Shown in pieces: positions 60,920-64,000 of a stretch of DNA of 64,000 nucleotides; the stretch's first letter is position 1, and each line of letters opens with the position of its first letter. The position numbers were made by a program, and so were the translations under genes. Below the pieces are notes generated by a model. The model was not told where the DNA came from. It saw only the letters and a program-made list of their open reading frames with translations, and ran no database searches. This DNA is from Khoudiadiopia massiliensis. GTDB taxonomy: Bacteria > Bacillota > Clostridia > Tissierellales > Peptoniphilaceae. The DNA lies in contig OKQS01000001.1 in the NCBI GenBank assembly GCA_900290095.1, positions 612,431 to 676,430 of the forward strand, in the 5' to 3' direction.

Positions 60920-62389
60920 TCATAACAGCGGAGCAAAAAGTCGACAAATCGGCTCCTTTGCCCTTATGAAAAATGATCTCTTATCCAATTTTTCCCTTGT
61001 TAACTTAGTTGATTTCTTCATATCTTGGATAAAGGCCTCTCTCAGCTTGGCATTGACCTCAGCCGAATATATGATCATTGAAGCCTCAAAGTTCAAGGAA
61101 AATGACCTCTCGTCAATATTTGCCGAACCCACCATTGATAAAGAGTCATCCACCATTATTGCTTTTGAATGGAGAAAACCGCCGTCATAGCGATAGACAT
61201 TGCCTCCCGCATCTATGATATCCGATACAAATGAAAGGGTCGCCGGATAGACTATCGGATGATCCGGCCGATCCGGTATCATAAGGTTGACCTCGACCCC
61301 CTGATGAAGGATCATAACCAACACTTCGTAAAAGCCCGCATCCGGAATAAAGTAGGGGGTCTGTATATAGACGCTGTGATTGGCTTCCATGATCATTTTT
61401 GTCATGGATAATTTTATGTTTTTAAGCTCCGTGTCCGGACCGCTGGTCAATAGCTGGCAGGGGGTATCTCCTGATCCCGAAACATCTCTGCATGGAGGTT
61501 CAAGATCTGCTTGCAAGCCGCTTGCATAGAACCAATCCTGCAAAAATCTTGTTTTTATAGCCTTTGCAGCTGAACCCCTGATTCTCAGGTGGGTATCCCG
61601 CCAATATCCGAATTTTGGGTATTTGCCCAAATATTCATCACCGACATTAAAACCTCCGCAATAGCCTATTTCATCATCTATGCAGACCAGCTTCCTGTGG
61701 TTCCTATAGTTCAAGCGCAAATTAAAGTATTTCAAAATTGAGCGATAGAAAAATGCTGTCTCTATTCCGGCCCTTTTCATATCCCTTACCTCAGATTTTC
61801 TCAAATATCTGCCGCCCACGCCGTCAGTCAAAAAGCGGACCTTAACGCCCCTTCCTGCCGCCTCTATGAGCTTATCGATAATAGTCTTGCCCAGATTATC
61901 AGATTTTATGATATAGTACTGAAACTCTATGCTGTATTTGGCCCCTTCTATATCTCTTATAAGGCTCTTAAATTTTTCCCTGCCGTCAACAAAAATTTCT
62001 ACATCATTATCAGCGGTTATAAGGCTTCCTCCGAGGTTAAGGCCCAAAAGGGCCAGTTCCCTGGCTGCGGCAGCTTCCTCATTCTTGCTGGCTTGTGCCA
62101 ATTTACTCGGTATCCTGTCAATTTCTTCCTGCTGGAGCTTGATCTTATCGCTTATGGCAAGGTCTCTGTCCATTTTGAAATTGAACATGTTAATTCTTCT
62201 GGTGTCCCTTCCCATGAGTATATATGGGATAAAACCTACAATGGGAAAGAGGGTCAAAACCATGATCCACATCATGGTTGACCTTGGCTGGCGGTTCCTC
62301 CCCGAATAAATAACTATAAGAGTTAAAAATATGTTCAGCCACCAAGCGTTTGACCATATCAAACTGATGGTATTAAAGAACATCTTCAT
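60920..62389 (-). CDS. cls: Cardiolipin synthase (phospholipase D family)
   Basis: 489 residues. Two N-terminal transmembrane helices, then two PLD domains with complete HKD motifs: YRNHRKLVCIDDEIGYCGG and FLHSKAIMVDDSLSMVGSANID. It joins two phosphatidylglycerols into cardiolipin and glycerol at the membrane. Length and layout match bacterial Cls. It lies between typA (39 bases upstream) and rex (51 bases downstream). Confidence 0.94.
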   Translation of the reverse strand: MKMFFNTISLIWSNAWWLNIFLTLIVIYSGRNRQPRSTMMWIMVLTLFPIVGFIPYILMGRDTRRINMFNFKMDRDLAISDKIKLQQEEIDRIPSKLAQASKNEEAAAARELALLGLNLGGSLITADNDVEIFVDGREKFKSLIRDIEGAKYSIEFQYYIIKSDNLGKTIIDKLIEAAGRGVKVRFLTDGVGGRYLRKSEVRDMKRAGIETAFFYRSILKYFNLRLNYRNHRKLVCIDDEIGYCGGFNVGDEYLGKYPKFGYWRDTHLRIRGSAAKAIKTRFLQDWFYASGLQADLEPPCRDVSGSGDTPCQLLTSGPDTELKNIKLSMTKMIMEANHSVYIQTPYFIPDAGFYEVLVMILHQGVEVNLMIPDRPDHPIVYPATLSFVSDIIDAGGNVYRYDGGFLHSKAIMVDDSLSMVGSANIDERSFSLNFEASMIIYSAEVNAKLREAFIQDMKKSTKLTREKLDKRSFFIRAKEPICRLFAPLL

Positions 62390-62428
62390 ACTTTCCCCCT
62401 GCTTATCTCTTATGGTTTAAGTCTCAAA

Positions 62429-64000
62429 TCAGCGATTCTTCATCGACTTATATCTCTTGCCTGAATCCAAAATCCTCTTTCTCATCCTGAATTCATCAGG
62501 TGTTACCTCTATAAGCTCATCTTTTTCAATAAATTCCATCATCTGCTCAAGGCTCAGTCTTATGGGCGGAGTAAGTTTAAGCGCATCGTCTGATGCGGCC
62601 GAACGGATGTTGGTCATGGCCTTCTTCCTGCAGACATTGACCTCCACATCAACTCCCTTGGGGTCCCTGCCTATGACCATGCCCTCGTAAACTTCTTCTC
62701 CCGGTCCTATAAAAAGATCCCCACGGTTTTGAGCCTGGAAGAGACCGTAGCCTGTGGATATTCCGGTATCGAAGGAAATGAGCGAGCCCATGGCCCTTTT
62801 CGGTATTTCTCCCTTGTGGGGCATATAGGCGTAGAATTCCGAATTCAGGATTCCGGTTCCCCGGCTGTCCGTCATCAATTGCTGCCTATAGCCTATGAGG
62901 CCCCTGGCCGGAACATGGAATACAAGCCTGGTAAAGCCGGAAGGTGAAGATTTGAGTTCCTTAAGCTCACCCTTTCTCCTTCCAAGAGCCTGGATCACGG
63001 TGCCGGAATATTCCTGATCAATATCTATAACAACCTCTTCGATAGGCTCAAGTATATGGCCATTCTCATCAGTTCTTAAAAGGACCTCGGGTTTTGATAC
63101 CTGGAACTCATAGCCCTCTCTTCTCATTTTTTCAATTAGGACTGAAAGATGGAGTTCCCCCCTTCCGCTCACTTTAAATTCTTCTGTCGTCTCCCCTTCT
63201 TCAACCCTCAAGCTGACATCTGTCTCAAGCTCTTTAAAGAGCCTGTCTCGTATATGCCTTGAGGTTACGTACTTGCCGGACTTGCCGGCAAAGGGTGAGT
63301 CGTTGACCGAGAACTTCATGCTCAGGGTGGGCTCCGAAATTTTAACGAAGGGCAGGGGGGTCAAGTCCTGATCGGAGCAAAGCGTATCCCCGACCTCAAT
63401 ACCTTCGACTCCTGAAACTGCAACAATGGATCCCATTGACGATTCATCAACGGCTACCCTGTTAAGACCGTCAAACTCAAACATCTTGGTTATATGTACA
63501 AGCCTTTTAACTTCAGGATTGTTATAGTTTCTGATCACGGCCTTATCATTGACCTTTACGCTTCCCTGCTCAATTTTTCCAATTCCTATCCTACCCACAT
63601 AATCATTGTAGTCGCAGGTGGATATGAGCAGTTTAAAGGGTTTGTCAAAATCCCCGTGAGGGGCCGGAATATAGTCTATGATCAACTTGAGCATGGGTTC
63701 CATATTTTTCGCATGATTTTCCATGGACTGATCAGCCCAGCCCTCTTTTGCCGAAGCATAAATCATTGGCGAATCCAGGTATTCTTCCGGAGCATCTAAG
63801 GAAATAAAGAGGTCCAGGAGCTCATCCTTGACTTCCTCTATCCTGGCATCAGGTCTGTCGACCTTGTTTATGCATAGAATGGCGGGAAGCTTTAATTCAA
63901 TGGCCTTCCTCAGGACAAACTTGGTCTGGGGCATGGGGCCTTCAAAGGCGTCCACCAAAAGCACAACCCCGTCACACATCTTAAGAACCCTCTCGACTTC
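62429..64000 (-). CDS. typA: GTPase TypA/BipA, C-terminal part (runs off the right edge)
   Basis: Ribosome-associated translational GTPase for stress and large-subunit assembly. The frame is open to the window edge: the seven codons before the Met at 63979 read EVERVLK and continue into MCDGVVLLVDAFEGPMPQT, the G3-to-switch II region of TypA, so the Met is internal and the first ~80 residues are outside. Present are the G4 motif (CINKVDRPDAR), domain II, the EF-G-like domains, and the C-terminal TypA domain (MGSLISFDTGISTGYGLFQAQ). The stop lies 39 bases before cls. Confidence 0.95.
   Translation of the reverse strand, partial: EVERVLKMCDGVVLLVDAFEGPMPQTKFVLRKAIELKLPAILCINKVDRPDARIEEVKDELLDLFISLDAPEEYLDSPMIYASAKEGWADQSMENHAKNMEPMLKLIIDYIPAPHGDFDKPFKLLISTCDYNDYVGRIGIGKIEQGSVKVNDKAVIRNYNNPEVKRLVHITKMFEFDGLNRVAVDESSMGSIVAVSGVEGIEVGDTLCSDQDLTPLPFVKISEPTLSMKFSVNDSPFAGKSGKYVTSRHIRDRLFKELETDVSLRVEEGETTEEFKVSGRGELHLSVLIEKMRREGYEFQVSKPEVLLRTDENGHILEPIEEVVIDIDQEYSGTVIQALGRRKGELKELKSSPSGFTRLVFHVPARGLIGYRQQLMTDSRGTGILNSEFYAYMPHKGEIPKRAMGSLISFDTGISTGYGLFQAQNRGDLFIGPGEEVYEGMVIGRDPKGVDVEVNVCRKKAMTNIRSAASDDALKLTPPIRLSLEQMMEFIEKDELIEVTPDEFRMRKRILDSGKRYKSMKNR

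Noticed and set aside
60990-61015. Rex operator-like TTGTTAACTTAGTTGATT inside cls
   Set aside because: Only the left half matches the Rex site, and it is within coding sequence far from a promoter.
1-64000. tRNA genes, T-box leaders, CRISPR arrays, insertion sequences, prophage or att sites
   Set aside because: None seen. The synthetase genes cysS, gltX and proS have short leaders or sit inside operons, so T-boxes are unlikely; no transposase, integrase or regular repeat array was found.

Overview
The window reads as an ordinary chromosomal segment of a moderately AT-rich, low-G+C Gram-positive bacterium (Bacillota), most likely an anaerobe of the Clostridia/Tissierellia type. Evidence: strong AGGAGG-type ribosome binding sites, a CtsR-McsA-ClpC operon with a CtsR box, a CarD-type regulator, zinc-type L31, long-form HPF, Rex next to an ABC-F protein, LCP and CdaA/CdaR proteins, an Ami-type oligopeptide transporter, and a butyryl-CoA:acetate-type CoA-transferase. 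The genus assignment is a guess. Nearly every gene lies on the minus strand; only four single genes are on the plus strand (3202, 6625, 9048, 56893). The window therefore lies on one replichore, with the fork probably moving from high to low coordinates. I saw no rRNA, tRNA, CRISPR array, insertion sequence or prophage.

Layout. 1-3008: rlmB (fragment)-cysS-gltX. 3202-6445: a LiaF-like membrane protein, cdaR-cdaA (c-di-AMP synthesis), and an HPr paralogue without its phospho-histidine. 6625-9704: a membrane-anchored S41-fold protein lacking both catalytic residues, thrB, and a RibU-like ECF S component. 9770-16458: PIN-TRAM (yacL), carD, and ctsR-mcsA-clpC-radA. Together with gltX-cysS-rlmB this is a rearranged version of the Bacillus ctsR-to-rlmB neighbourhood, without mcsB, disA, ispD/F, cysE and mrnC. 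16664-27702: nagB, mnmA, a HAD phosphatase, L25, an FMN-binding lipoprotein, rho, an LCP protein, glycogen phosphorylase, prfA-prmC, L31.

27817-39435 is a polysaccharide locus of the Wzx/Wzy type. It holds a glycosyltransferase, flippase, polymerase, chain-length protein, nucleotide-sugar dehydrogenase, second glycosyltransferase, membrane 4,6-dehydratase, PLP aminotransferase and initiating phosphoglycosyltransferase, in that transcription order. The LCP protein at 21740 is a plausible attachment enzyme for the product. 39607-41390 is a CoA-transferase plus hotdog thioesterase pair. 41533-48362 is an oppABCDF operon of the streptococcal Ami type, with a terminator and a second promoter between oppA and oppB.

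48558-56336: a thioredoxin-fold lipoprotein, proS, prfB (with the programmed +1 frameshift), secA, an unrecognised lipoprotein, and hpf. 56337-56892 is the largest non-coding gap; it holds a tight cluster of DnaA-box-like sequences folded into a near-perfect 16-bp inverted repeat. 56893-64000: a glutaredoxin, a membrane-anchored GDPD-fold protein that has lost three conserved active-site residues, ABC-F, rex, cardiolipin synthase, and the 3' part of typA.

I found no wholly new multi-gene system. The points most worth a second look are the DnaA-box palindrome, three apparent pseudoenzymes (HPr-like, S41-like, GDPD-like), the ClpC operon without mcsB, the polysaccharide locus predicted to make both a free-amino sugar and a uronic acid, an orphan lipoprotein between hpf and secA, and several elaborate hairpins. 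Start codons were chosen by Shine-Dalgarno position and often differ from the longest open frame. Promoters and hairpins were found by eye, without energy calculations.
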